NCBI RefSeq assembly: GCF_024746815.1
Contig: NZ_CP080525.1
Span: 3,263,501 to 3,327,500, forward strand
Length of the DNA stretch: 64,000 nucleotides
Origin: Mesorhizobium sp. AR07
GTDB taxonomy: Bacteria; Pseudomonadota; Alphaproteobacteria; Rhizobiales; Rhizobiaceae
Direction: 5' to 3'
Position 1 is the first letter of the stretch, and each line of letters opens with the position of its first letter. The translations under genes and the position numbers were made by a program. Below, piece by piece: positions 1-7,875 of the stretch. The notes beneath the pieces were generated by a model. That model was not told the origin of the DNA and ran no database searches. It saw only the letters and a program-made list of their open reading frames with translations.

Positions 1-85
1 CTTCGTCGTCTACTCGCCGGCTGGGCCGGAACTGGGTCTGCGCGAACTGCCGGATTTCAGGCTGATCCCGCCGGGCGGGGAGTGA
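1..85 (+). CDS. C-terminal fragment of an unidentified protein
   Basis: An open frame enters from the left edge and ends at TGA 83-85. The 27 visible residues include the run LRELPDFRLIPPGGE. The codons are GC-rich at third positions, as in neighbouring genes, so this is probably the true end of a gene. The fragment is too short to assign a family. It converges on the minus-strand M24 peptidase gene that ends at 120. Confidence 0.4.
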   Translation, partial: FVVYSPAGPELGLRELPDFRLIPPGGE

Positions 86-119
86 TTTGATTTCGGCGGG
101 GCAGCGCCTACCGTCTGAC

Positions 120-1310
120 TTATGAAGCACCACCCCGGTTCCAACCCCGACCCCGGTCGCCGAACATCCCATAACCTGTATCAGTCACCGCCAGCGTATC
201 CTCCAGCTTGATGAAGCCGCGCGTCGGGTGAAGCATGGTCGTCTCGACCGACAGCACCATGTTCTTCCCCAAAGGCTTCGCCGCATAGGTGCCTTCATAG
301 GTGACCGGATGATTGGTCATCAGGAACGGCGCTTCGTGCGTGATCAGCCCCATGCCATGGGCGAAGAAATCCGTGTAGGGCGCGACCTTCGACGCCTTCA
401 GCACACCCTCCGCATGGGAAATCATATCGCCGCCCAGCGTACCCGCCCTGACCTTCGAGAAAGCCGCCTGCTGCACCGTCTCGACCTCGGCCAGCAGATC
501 CTCCAGTTCGGCATCCGGTTCGCCGAGAATGCCCATGCGGCAGAGGTCGCCGATATAGCCGTGATAATTGCCGCCGGAATCGATCGACATCACCTCGCCC
601 TTCTTCCACGCCTGCGGCGAGGCGGCGCGGTTGTGGCTGGAACCCAGCGTCAGCAGGCAATATTCGAAATGCGCGCCGCGATTGGTCTCCTCGCGCCGAA
701 GCTGCTCGATCATCTCGCTCTTGGTCGTGCCTTCGCCCGCCCAGCCGATGGTCGCCAGCATGGAATCGGTGATCAGTTCGGAGGCCGTGCGCAGCTTTTC
801 CAGTTCGGCGTCGGTCTTGATGGCGCGCATGCTCTCCAGCATGGCGGTCGCATCGATCAGTTTGGCGTCCGGCAGCGCCTTGCGGATCAGCGTGTAGGCG
901 TCCGACGGCAAAAACCCGGGCTCGATGCCGATGCGTGCATCGGCCTTGCCGATCTTACGCAGATGTTCGACCGCGAGATTGGCAGCGTCGAGCGTGCCCC
1001 AGCAGGCGGCGTGCAGCGTCGGTGTCCAGAACGGGTGGTTCTGATGCTCGCCGCCTTCCATGCGGTTGCCGATATAGGCGGCGTGGTCGGGCCCGCCCTT
1101 CTCATAGATGACGACAGGCAGATAGCGACTGTGGCCGATCGCATCCATGGCGGCAAAGAAGATAAATTTGTAGCCGCCAAGCAGATATTGCGTGTTGTGC
1201 TTGGAAGTCGCCAGCAGCACGTCGATGCCGGCCTCCTCCATCAGCCGATCGACCCTGGCCTGGTCGAACGGGATATTGCTGGCGGCATTCTTGCCCGGAG
1301 CAATGTTCAT
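120..1310 (-). CDS. M24 family metallopeptidase (Xaa-Pro aminopeptidase/creatinase fold)
   Basis: Predicted cytoplasmic dinuclear-metal hydrolase of 396 residues, a normal length for the family. The N-terminal creatinase-like domain covers about 1-165 and the pita-bread domain 170-385. All five expected metal ligands are visible: D244 (SIDSGG), D255 (IGDLCR), H318 (FAHGMG), E356 (SVETT) and E370 (KLEDT). There is no signal peptide. M24 members cleave Xaa-Pro bonds or hydrolyse creatine-like amidino compounds; which applies here cannot be decided. It is transcribed away from the ABC transporter operon at 1683, and the intergenic region carries palindromes, so shared control with peptide uptake is a reasonable inference. 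Confidence 0.88.
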   Translation of the reverse strand: MNIAPGKNAASNIPFDQARVDRLMEEAGIDVLLATSKHNTQYLLGGYKFIFFAAMDAIGHSRYLPVVIYEKGGPDHAAYIGNRMEGGEHQNHPFWTPTLHAACWGTLDAANLAVEHLRKIGKADARIGIEPGFLPSDAYTLIRKALPDAKLIDATAMLESMRAIKTDAELEKLRTASELITDSMLATIGWAGEGTTKSEMIEQLRREETNRGAHFEYCLLTLGSSHNRAASPQAWKKGEVMSIDSGGNYHGYIGDLCRMGILGEPDAELEDLLAEVETVQQAAFSKVRAGTLGGDMISHAEGVLKASKVAPYTDFFAHGMGLITHEAPFLMTNHPVTYEGTYAAKPLGKNMVLSVETTMLHPTRGFIKLEDTLAVTDTGYGMFGDRGRGWNRGGAS

Positions 1311-1393
1311 CTCTCTCTCCCTGGATTGCTGGGATCGCCGGCTATTCTGCTCCGATCCCTTGGCTGTGGATTAAATCTGCACCATTTTGCTCA

Positions 1394-1525
1394 CTCTGGT
1401 CCAGCCAGAAATAGGCGAAACGGTGTGTTTCAATCTCACTATCCCGTTATTGCGCAGCGTTCACTCAAATCTGGTCCGACCAGATAGATTGAATTGAACC
1501 GCCTCCTCCAAACTGGTCCAGCGGA
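1394..1525. promoter_or_regulatory. Three FadR/GntR-like operator candidates between divergent genes
   Basis: A perfect 17-bp palindrome, ATCTGGTCCGACCAGAT, lies at 1469-1485. A weaker copy, CTGGTCCAGCCAG, is at 1396-1408 and a half-site-like copy, CTGGTCCAGCGGA, at 1513-1525. The TGGTC-n-GACCA pattern resembles operators of FCD-type GntR regulators. The sites lie between the M24 gene (start 1310) and the ABC operon (start 1683), where they could control both. No regulator gene adjoins them in this window. Confidence 0.5.
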
Positions 1526-1682
1526 CGAAAATTTCAAAGCCAAGCGAGGATGCGCCAATTCCGTCTCTGGCGAAACCCTCGGCAAGGCTCATAATCGCCA
1601 CCGCAAGAATGCTGGCTGGCTCGCCAGCGTTCGAGGGGTACTGGCGCACCCGGCCGGGTCGCGGAGAGGACGGAGTTCGATC

Positions 1683-3293
1683 ATGTCAGGTTTCACGATT
1701 TCCAGACGCACGATGCTTGCCGGCTCGGCAATGCTGCTGGCTTCCACCGCCATGCCGATATCAGGCTGGGCGCAGACGCCGAAGAAAGGCGGCCGGCTGG
1801 TGCTTGCCGCCGATTCCGAACCACGCAACCTCAACCCGGCGATCGTTGCCTCCAACGGCGTCTTCTTCATCTCCAGCAAGATCGTCGAAACGCTGGCCGA
1901 AGCTTCCTTCGACGGCAAGGACGGGCTTGCGCCGCGATTGGCCGTGAGCTGGGAAGGCGCAGCCGACGGGCTTTCCGCGACGTTCAAACTGCGCGACGGC
2001 GTCAAGTGGCATGACGGCAAGCCGTTCACCTCGGCAGACGTCGCCTTCTCGGCGCTGCAGATCTGGAAGCCGCTGCAGAATCTCGGCCGCACCGTGTTCA
2101 AGGATCTCGCCGCCGTCGACACCCCGGACGAACTCACCGCCGTGTTCAAATTCGCCAAGCCGACCCCGTTCCAGCTGATCCGCAACGCGCTGCCGGCGCT
2201 GAGCAGCGTGGTGCCAAAGCACATCTACGAGGTCGGCAAGATCGAGGACAACCCGGCCAACAACGCGCCCATCGGCACCGGGCCGTTCAAGTTCGCCGAA
2301 TACAAGGCCGGCCAATATTACCGGCTGACGAAGAACGCGGATTACTGGGGCAAGGACGAGCCCTATCTCGACGAGATCGTCTATCAGGTGCTGCCAGACC
2401 GCACGTCGGCCGCGAGTGCGCTCGAAGCCGAGGAGATCCAGCTCGCCGCCTTTTCCGCCGTGCCGCTGGCCGATCTCGACCGCATCTCCAAGGTACCGGG
2501 CCTGAAAGTGATCTCCAAGGGCTATGAGGGGCTCACCTATCAGCTCGTCGTCGAGATCAACCATCGCCGCAAGGAACTGGCTGACGTGAAAGTGCGCCAG
2601 GCGATCGCGCATGCCATCGACAGGGATTTCGTCGTCAAGACGGTGTTCCTCGGCTATGCCGCCACCGCCACCGGCCCGGTGCCGAAGAACGACCCGCAAT
2701 TCTACACCGCTGATGTGCCGACCTATGCCTTCGACATCGCCAAGGCCAACACGCTGCTCGACGAAGCCGGTTACAAGAAAGGTGCCGATGGCAACCGCTT
2801 CTCGCTGAAACTTTTGCCGGCGCCCTATTTCAACGAGACCAAGCAGTTCGGCGACTATCTGCGCCAGGCGCTCGCCGCCATCGGCATCGACGCCCAGCTG
2901 GTCAACAACGACTCGGCCGCGCACATCAAGGCCGTCTACACCGACCACGCCTTCGATCTCGCGGTCGGCCCGCCGGTGTTCCGTGGCGATCCGGCGATCT
3001 CGACCACCATCCTGGTACAGAGCGGCATTCCCGACGGCGTGCCGTTCTCCAACCAGGGCGGCTACAAGAACGACGCGCTCGATGCGCTCATCGCCAAGGC
3101 ATCCGAGACGCTCGACACCAGCGCCCGCACCGATCTCTACAAGGAATTCCAGAAACAGGTGGCGGCTGATCTGCCGCTGATCAACGTCGCCGAATGGAGC
3201 TTCATCAGCGTCGCGCGCGACACGGTCGGCAACATCGCCAACAACCCGCGCTGGGCGGTGTCGAACTGGGCGGACACGTATTTGGCGGGCTAG
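1683..3293 (+). CDS. ABC transporter substrate-binding protein, family 5 (peptide/opine type)
   Basis: Periplasmic receptor of 536 residues that delivers ligand to the permeases encoded next. The start at 1683 is preferred because it follows a GGAGAGGA-like site and opens a good Tat signal: SRRTML at residues 7-12, then a hydrophobic stretch ending in GWAQ. The earlier in-frame start at 1494 would bury this signal. The mature part shows SBP_bac_5 features: a WKRADGV-type segment here seen as KLRDGVKWHDGKP, NAPIGTGPF, and VRQAIAHAIDRD. It leads the operon of permease, permease, ATPase, ATPase and hydrolase-like genes, separated from the first permease by a palindromic repeat. The likely ligand is a peptide or peptide-like compound. 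Confidence 0.9.
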   Translation: MSGFTISRRTMLAGSAMLLASTAMPISGWAQTPKKGGRLVLAADSEPRNLNPAIVASNGVFFISSKIVETLAEASFDGKDGLAPRLAVSWEGAADGLSATFKLRDGVKWHDGKPFTSADVAFSALQIWKPLQNLGRTVFKDLAAVDTPDELTAVFKFAKPTPFQLIRNALPALSSVVPKHIYEVGKIEDNPANNAPIGTGPFKFAEYKAGQYYRLTKNADYWGKDEPYLDEIVYQVLPDRTSAASALEAEEIQLAAFSAVPLADLDRISKVPGLKVISKGYEGLTYQLVVEINHRRKELADVKVRQAIAHAIDRDFVVKTVFLGYAATATGPVPKNDPQFYTADVPTYAFDIAKANTLLDEAGYKKGADGNRFSLKLLPAPYFNETKQFGDYLRQALAAIGIDAQLVNNDSAAHIKAVYTDHAFDLAVGPPVFRGDPAISTTILVQSGIPDGVPFSNQGGYKNDALDALIAKASETLDTSARTDLYKEFQKQVAADLPLINVAEWSFISVARDTVGNIANNPRWAVSNWADTYLAG

Positions 3294-3401
3294 CAAGATC
3301 CACACGGGATGCTTGCGCATCGTTTGGGCGAATGCTCATCATCGGCAATGAGAGTTCCTTCGCGCCCCACCTCTGTCCTGCTGGGCAATGCCGGCGGCTT
3401 C

Positions 3402-3543
3402 ACCCTCCCCCTTGTGGGGAGGGTCGACGAGTGGTTGCCGCGAAGCGGCAGCCGGTCGGCGGGTGGGGGTTGTGGCGCAGGCCTAAAAGAGACCCCCACC
3501 CCGCTCCGCTTCGCGGATCGACCCTCCCCACAAGGGGGAGGGT
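3402..3543. repeat. Intergenic palindromic element with 26-bp perfect inverted arms
   Basis: The arms at 3402-3427 and 3518-3543 are exact reverse complements. Each arm is itself a small hairpin of the type CTCCCCCTTGTGGGGAG. The 90-bp centre is GC-rich and non-coding. The element occupies most of the gap between the binding-protein gene and the first permease, ending 9 bp before the permease start. It could affect mRNA stability or the ratio of receptor to membrane components. A related element, with longer arms, lies at 5609-5760. Confidence 0.85.
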
Positions 3544-3552
3544 AACGCCGCC

Positions 3553-4539
3553 ATGACCCGCGCTCTCACCCTCCTCCGCCGTCGCCTGGTCGGCAGCATC
3601 TTCGTGCTGCTGATCGTCGTCATCGGCACCTTCCTGCTGCTTGAAGCAGCCCCCGGCGACGCGGTCGACGCTTACATCGTCTCGACCGGCGGCGACGCCG
3701 GCATGATCGAGCTGTTGCGCCATCGCTGGGGTCTCGACCAGTCGGAGCTGACGCGGCTGGCCAATTATCTCTGGGCGCTGCTGCATCTCGATCTCGGCCA
3801 ATCGGTGACGTTCTCGCGACCGATCCGCGACGTGATCCTCGAACGGCTGCCCAACACGCTGCTCTTGATGGTCAGCGCCACCGCGCTCTCCTTCGGGCTG
3901 GGCTCGGCACTCGGCATCTATGCCGGCGCCAGCCCGGGTAGTTTCCGCGAACGCTTCCTGTCGATCGGCTCGCTGGCGCTCTATGCGGTACCGGGTTTCT
4001 GGCTCGGCCTGGTGCTGATCGTCGTCTTTGCCGTCGACCTGCGCTGGCTGCCGATCGGCGGCATCGAGACCCTGGCATCGGATAAGACCGGCCTCGACCG
4101 CGCCGCCGACATCGCCGTCCATCTCGTGCTGCCGGTTTCTGCCCTCGGCTTCATTTATCTGGCGCTCTATCTGCGCATGATGCGCGCCGGCATGGCTGAG
4201 GTCTGGCGGCAGGATTTTGTCTTGGCTGCTCGCGCCAGGGGATTGTCGCGGCGCCGCATCGTGCTTGCCCACGTCGCCCGCAATGCCCTGCTGCCGCTGG
4301 TCACCATGCTCGGGCTGCAATCGGCGCAGATGCTCGGCGGCAGTGTCGTCATCGAGAGCGTCTTTTCCGTGCCCGGCCTCGGCCGGCTGGCGCAGGAAGC
4401 GGTGGCCGCGCGGGATACCCCATTGCTGCTCGGCATCATCCTCGTCAGCGCCGTGCTGGTCATCGTCATCAACCTGATCGTCGACATCGCCTATGCCTTT
4501 CTGGATCCGCGCGTCGGCGCCAGCGAGGCCGGTGGATGA
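3553..4539 (+). CDS. ABC transporter permease, DppB/OppB type
   Basis: Inner-membrane channel subunit of 328 residues, the usual size. It has an N-terminal transmembrane helix (FVLLIVVIGTFLLLEA), the AAPGD motif in the first periplasmic segment, and the conserved cytoplasmic EAA-type loop near RMMRAGMAEVWRQDFVLAARARG followed by the C-terminal helices. It probably pairs with the next permease. Its stop overlaps the next start by four bases, so translation is likely coupled. Confidence 0.9.
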   Translation: MTRALTLLRRRLVGSIFVLLIVVIGTFLLLEAAPGDAVDAYIVSTGGDAGMIELLRHRWGLDQSELTRLANYLWALLHLDLGQSVTFSRPIRDVILERLPNTLLLMVSATALSFGLGSALGIYAGASPGSFRERFLSIGSLALYAVPGFWLGLVLIVVFAVDLRWLPIGGIETLASDKTGLDRAADIAVHLVLPVSALGFIYLALYLRMMRAGMAEVWRQDFVLAARARGLSRRRIVLAHVARNALLPLVTMLGLQSAQMLGGSVVIESVFSVPGLGRLAQEAVAARDTPLLLGIILVSAVLVIVINLIVDIAYAFLDPRVGASEAGG

Positions 4540-5366
4540 GCCCGCTCCGCCGCTTTCTGCGCACGCCCGAGGCGGTCGCCGGCGCCATCCTCCTGGCGGC
4601 GCTGATTGCCATGGCGCTGTCGGCGTCGCAGCTGTTCCCCGGCGACCCGCAAGCGATTGCCGGACCAGCGCTGCTACCACCGCTTCAGGACTGGTCGCTG
4701 CCGCTCGGCACCGATCGCCTCGGTCGCGACGTCCTGGCCGAGCTGTTCCATGGCGCGCGGACCTCGCTGGCCGTCGGGCTCGTGGCGGCGGCGGCGGCGC
4801 TGGCCATCGGCTTAGTGGTTGGCACGCTGGCCGGCTTTGCCGGCGGCCTCGTCGACGAGGCGCTGATGCGCATCACCGACGCCTTCCAGACCGTGCCGAG
4901 CTTCCTGCTGGCGCTGGCCTTCGTCAGCGTCGTCGGACCGTCGCTCGGTATCGTCGTGATTGCCATCGCGCTCGGCACCTGGACCGGCCCGGCGCGTGTC
5001 GCGCGCGCGGAAGTCCTCTCCATTCGCGAGCGTGACTATGTTGCCGGCGCCAGGGTCATCGGCATGCATCCGCTGGCAATTGCCTTCCGAGAAGTGCTGC
5101 CCAACGCCTTGCCGCCCGTGCTGGCGATGTCGTCGGTGATCGTCGCCGCCGCGATCCTCACCGAGGCGGCCTTGTCCTTCCTCGGCCTGGGCGACCCCAA
5201 TCGCGTCACCTGGGGCGGCATGATATCAGAAGGCCGCGCCGTGCTGCGCACCGCGCCCTTCCTGTCGATCGTCCCGGGCATAGCGCTGGTACTGACCGTG
5301 CTCGGCGTCTATCTCGCCGGCGAAGGCATCGTCGAGACGACAGCCGTGAGACGAGGCCTATCGTGA
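4536..5366 (+). CDS. ABC transporter permease, DppC/OppC type
   Basis: Second transmembrane subunit, 276 residues. The motif LGTDRLGRDVLAELFHGAR is the hallmark of DppC/OppC proteins, and an EAA loop is seen near ERDYVAGARVIGMH. It overlaps the upstream permease and the downstream ATPase gene (ATG within GTGA/ATGA junctions), which fits one translationally coupled operon. It forms the heterodimeric pore with the product of 3553-4539. Confidence 0.9.
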   Translation: MSPLRRFLRTPEAVAGAILLAALIAMALSASQLFPGDPQAIAGPALLPPLQDWSLPLGTDRLGRDVLAELFHGARTSLAVGLVAAAAALAIGLVVGTLAGFAGGLVDEALMRITDAFQTVPSFLLALAFVSVVGPSLGIVVIAIALGTWTGPARVARAEVLSIRERDYVAGARVIGMHPLAIAFREVLPNALPPVLAMSSVIVAAAILTEAALSFLGLGDPNRVTWGGMISEGRAVLRTAPFLSIVPGIALVLTVLGVYLAGEGIVETTAVRRGLS

Positions 5367-6370
5367 CCGCGCTCGCTTCCATCCGCGACCTGACGGTGAC
5401 TTACCGTCGCGACGGCAGCGAGGTGGCTGCGCTGAAGACTGTCAGCCTCGATGTCATTGCGGGCGAACGCCTCGCTATCATCGGCGAAAGCGGTTCGGGC
5501 AAAAGCACATTGGCATTGGCGATTGCCGGACTGTTGCCGGCGTCTTCCAGGATTTGGGGGCGCATCGACTGGTTTCTACCATCGTTACCATCCTCTGGTG
5601 CCAAGGCACCCCCCTCTGTCCTGCCGGACATCTCCCCCTCAAGGGGGGAGATTGGCAGTTTTGCTGCTGGCTCCAGTCCTGCCTTGGTGATTGGCGAAAG
5701 CGTAGATGAGGGCGCAATCTCCCCCCTTGAGGGGGAGATGTCCGGCAGGACAGAGGGGGGCGCGAAGGAACGTCAACCTTCCCGTCTTCTCGACAGGGCC
5801 CCCCTCGGCGGCCGCGACATCGGCTTTGTCTTCCAGGATCCCTCCGCCAGCCTCGACCCCGTCATGACCGTCGGCAAACAGATCGCGGAAGTAGCCCACA
5901 CCCATCTCGGCCTCACATGGCCCCACGCCTACGCGCAGGCGAAAACCTTGCTCGGACGCGTTCGCCTGCCCGATCCAGACTCGGCCTTGCGCGCCTTCCC
6001 GCACCAGCTCTCCGGCGGCCAGAAGCAGCGTGTGGTGATTGCCGCCGCGATTGCGGCCGGCCCCAAATTGCTGATCGCCGACGAGGCAACGAGCGCGCTC
6101 GACACCATCGTGCAGGCCGAGATCGTCACCTTGATCCGGCGGCTGGTGGCCGAGGACGGGATGACGCTGCTGTTCATCAGCCACGACATCGCGCTGGCGG
6201 CCGAACTCGCCGAACGCATCGCTGTGTTTCGCCATGGCCAGTTGGTTGAGCTTGGCGCGACCGCCCAGATTATCGATGCACCTGTCCAGGCCTATACGCG
6301 CGCGCTGCTCGACGCCCATATCGGCCTCGACGCCGCGCCGCTGTTCAGCCGAGCTGGACTCTACGCATGA
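5363..6370 (+). CDS. ABC transporter ATPase, DppD/OppD type, with in-frame palindromic insertion
   Basis: Nucleotide-binding subunit. Walker A is GESGSGKST, the signature LSGGQKQR, Walker B LLIADEATSAL and the H-loop FISHDIAL, so all catalytic motifs are present. The protein is 335 residues, about 70-75 longer than expected for such a subunit without a C-terminal extension. The excess lies between GRIDW (about residue 70) and GRDIGFVFQDP (the Q-loop region, about 150), and is encoded by DNA containing a 45-bp inverted repeat. The frame stays open throughout. The insert is rich in Pro, Ser, Gly and Glu and would loop out between Walker A and the Q-loop. Activity may be retained or lost; the sequence alone cannot say. 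Confidence 0.87.
   Translation: MTALASIRDLTVTYRRDGSEVAALKTVSLDVIAGERLAIIGESGSGKSTLALAIAGLLPASSRIWGRIDWFLPSLPSSGAKAPPSVLPDISPSRGEIGSFAAGSSPALVIGESVDEGAISPLEGEMSGRTEGGAKERQPSRLLDRAPLGGRDIGFVFQDPSASLDPVMTVGKQIAEVAHTHLGLTWPHAYAQAKTLLGRVRLPDPDSALRAFPHQLSGGQKQRVVIAAAIAAGPKLLIADEATSALDTIVQAEIVTLIRRLVAEDGMTLLFISHDIALAAELAERIAVFRHGQLVELGATAQIIDAPVQAYTRALLDAHIGLDAAPLFSRAGLYA
5609..5760. repeat. Palindromic element inside the ATPase gene, 45-bp perfect arms
   Basis: The arms 5609-5653 and 5716-5760 are exact reverse complements around a 62-bp centre. Each arm contains a nested hairpin CTCCCCCTCAAGGGGGGAG. It is related in design to the element at 3402-3543. It lies within the coding frame of the DppD-like ATPase and adds residues without a stop codon. 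Confidence 0.9.
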
Positions 6371-7143
6371 GGCTGCTCACGGTTTCCAACCTCACCAAAC
6401 GCTACCGTCGCGGCGGCAAGTCCATCGCCGCCGTCGACGACGTCTCCTTCCATATCGAGCCCGGCGAAACGCTGGCGCTGGCCGGGCCTTCCGGCAGCGG
6501 CAAATCGACGATCGCGCGGCTGGTGCTGCGGCTGGTCGAGCCGGACGCTGGCCGCATCGACTTCGAAGGCAATGATTTCCTGGCTTTGAGTGGCGCGGCA
6601 CTTCGAGCGCGCCGCGCGCGCTTGCAGATGGTGTTCCAGGACCCGCTTGCCGCCCTCAACCCGCGCGCCACGGTGGCGCGTGTGCTTGACGATCCCTTGC
6701 GCATCCATGGCATCGCCTCGCGCACTGAGCGCCCGCGCCGCATCGCCGCCTTGCTGGAGCGCGTCGGACTGACGGCCGATCTCGCCCCGCGCGCCATCCA
6801 TGAGATCTCCGGCGGCCAGCGCCAGCGCGTCGCCATCGCCCGCGCCATAGCGACGAAGCCGTCATTGATCGTGCTTGATGAGGCGGTCTCGGCACTCGAC
6901 GTTTCGGTTCGCGGACAAATCCTCGAACTGCTGCTCGACCTGCAACGCGAGGAGCGGATCGCCTATCTCTTCATTTCACATGATCTCGGCGTCGTCCGCG
7001 CGCTCGCCCATCGCGTCGTCCTTCTCGACGCGGGACGGATCGCCGAGAGCGGCGATGCCCGTGCCGTCATCGACGCCCCGCAATCGGCCATCGGCAAGGC
7101 ATTGGTGGCGGCCGCACCGAGACTCGTCAGAACTGGACCATGA
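6367..7143 (+). CDS. ABC transporter ATPase, DppF/OppF type
   Basis: Second nucleotide-binding subunit, 258 residues. Walker A GPSGSGKST, Q-loop region QMVFQDPLAALNPR, signature ISGGQRQR, Walker B LIVLDEAVSAL and H-loop FISHDLGV are all present. It starts four bases before the upstream ATPase gene ends. It lacks the C-terminal Cys-rich oligopeptide-transporter extension seen in the second transporter of this window. Its last codons and stop lie inside a palindromic repeat (7134-7206), so the natural C-terminus may have been altered slightly. Confidence 0.88.
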   Translation: MRLLTVSNLTKRYRRGGKSIAAVDDVSFHIEPGETLALAGPSGSGKSTIARLVLRLVEPDAGRIDFEGNDFLALSGAALRARRARLQMVFQDPLAALNPRATVARVLDDPLRIHGIASRTERPRRIAALLERVGLTADLAPRAIHEISGGQRQRVAIARAIATKPSLIVLDEAVSALDVSVRGQILELLLDLQREERIAYLFISHDLGVVRALAHRVVLLDAGRIAESGDARAVIDAPQSAIGKALVAAAPRLVRTGP

Positions 7144-7206
7144 TCCCGAACCGAAGGACCGCGTCAGCGAAAAGTGGAACCCGGTTTTCGGACAAGATCA
7201 TGGTCA
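7134..7206. repeat. RIME-like rhizobial palindromic repeat
   Basis: The left end TGGACCATGATCCCGAA and the right end TTCGGACAAGATCATGGTCA form an imperfect inverted repeat. The internal segment AAAGTGGAACCCGGTTTTCG is typical of short dispersed intergenic repeats in rhizobia. It provides the stop codon of the ATPase gene and separates it from the hydrolase-like gene at 7228. Confidence 0.65.
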
Positions 7207-7227
7207 AACAATAAACAAGGACGCATC

Positions 7228-7755
7228 ATGACCGACCCCGAAGCCCGAGCCGAGAAGCTGTCGCACGAACTCGATTCCGCCTTTCGCAACCGCGCCGATC
7301 TCTACCGTCTGTTCCTCGACGAACTGACCGGAGAGCTGGGCGCCGACAAGGCCGAGGCGATCATGACCCGCGCCATCGAACAGCGCGGCAAGGAAGTGGC
7401 CGCTGCCGCCTTCGCCAGCTTCGGCCCCAACGATGCGCGCGCGATCGGCGAAGCCTTCCTTGCGGTCAGCCCGGACGACGGCCGCATGTACCCGACCGAT
7501 GTCGAACGCAGCGACGATCGTATCGCCTTCAAGGTCAAACGCTGCCCGCTGAAGGATGCCTGGGTCGAGGCCGGGCTCAGTGACGAAAAACTCGCCACGC
7601 TGTGCCGCATTGCCGGCGCCTTCGACCGGGGCCTGTTCGAGGCGACGGGCGTGCGTTTCGACAACGTTACCTGGACACCGGGCCATGGCTCCGGCTGCTG
7701 CCATATCGCACTGACCAACAGGGCCAGCGATCAGAAAGCAGACGATGCAAGATGA
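7228..7755 (+). CDS. L-2-amino-thiazoline-4-carboxylic acid hydrolase-family protein
   Basis: A 175-residue cytoplasmic protein. The family resemblance (PF14196 type) rests on the pattern RCPLKDAW near residue 107, a central Cys (LATLCRIAG), and the C-terminal GSGCCHIAL. The founding enzyme family opens the thiazoline ring of 2-amino-thiazoline-4-carboxylate on the way to cysteine. Many relatives in transporter operons are unassigned. The start at 7228 follows AAGGA. Its place as the last gene of the ABC operon suggests that it processes the imported compound. The IS21 element begins only 9 bp after its stop. Confidence 0.72.
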   Translation: MTDPEARAEKLSHELDSAFRNRADLYRLFLDELTGELGADKAEAIMTRAIEQRGKEVAAAAFASFGPNDARAIGEAFLAVSPDDGRMYPTDVERSDDRIAFKVKRCPLKDAWVEAGLSDEKLATLCRIAGAFDRGLFEATGVRFDNVTWTPGHGSGCCHIALTNRASDQKADDAR

Positions 7756-7875
7756 CAGCCAGGCTGTTGATTTCCACTAGGAACTGACCCGGCAACACCG
7801 GATATTTCCATCGAGAATTGACCCATGTTTGAACCTTGCCCCGCGTTTTTCAGCGGGGGCTACGGAGTGATCGAC

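Noticed and set aside
228..1487. Long plus-strand frame opposite the M24 peptidase gene
   Set aside because: Arg/His-rich shadow of the minus-strand gene, whose five metal ligands and codon use are clear.
1761..3320. Long minus-strand frame opposite the binding-protein gene
   Set aside because: Composition is typical of an antisense shadow; the plus strand has a signal peptide and family motifs.
3290..3556. Small frames in the gap before the first permease
   Set aside because: They lie within the palindromic element and have no ribosome site or family match.
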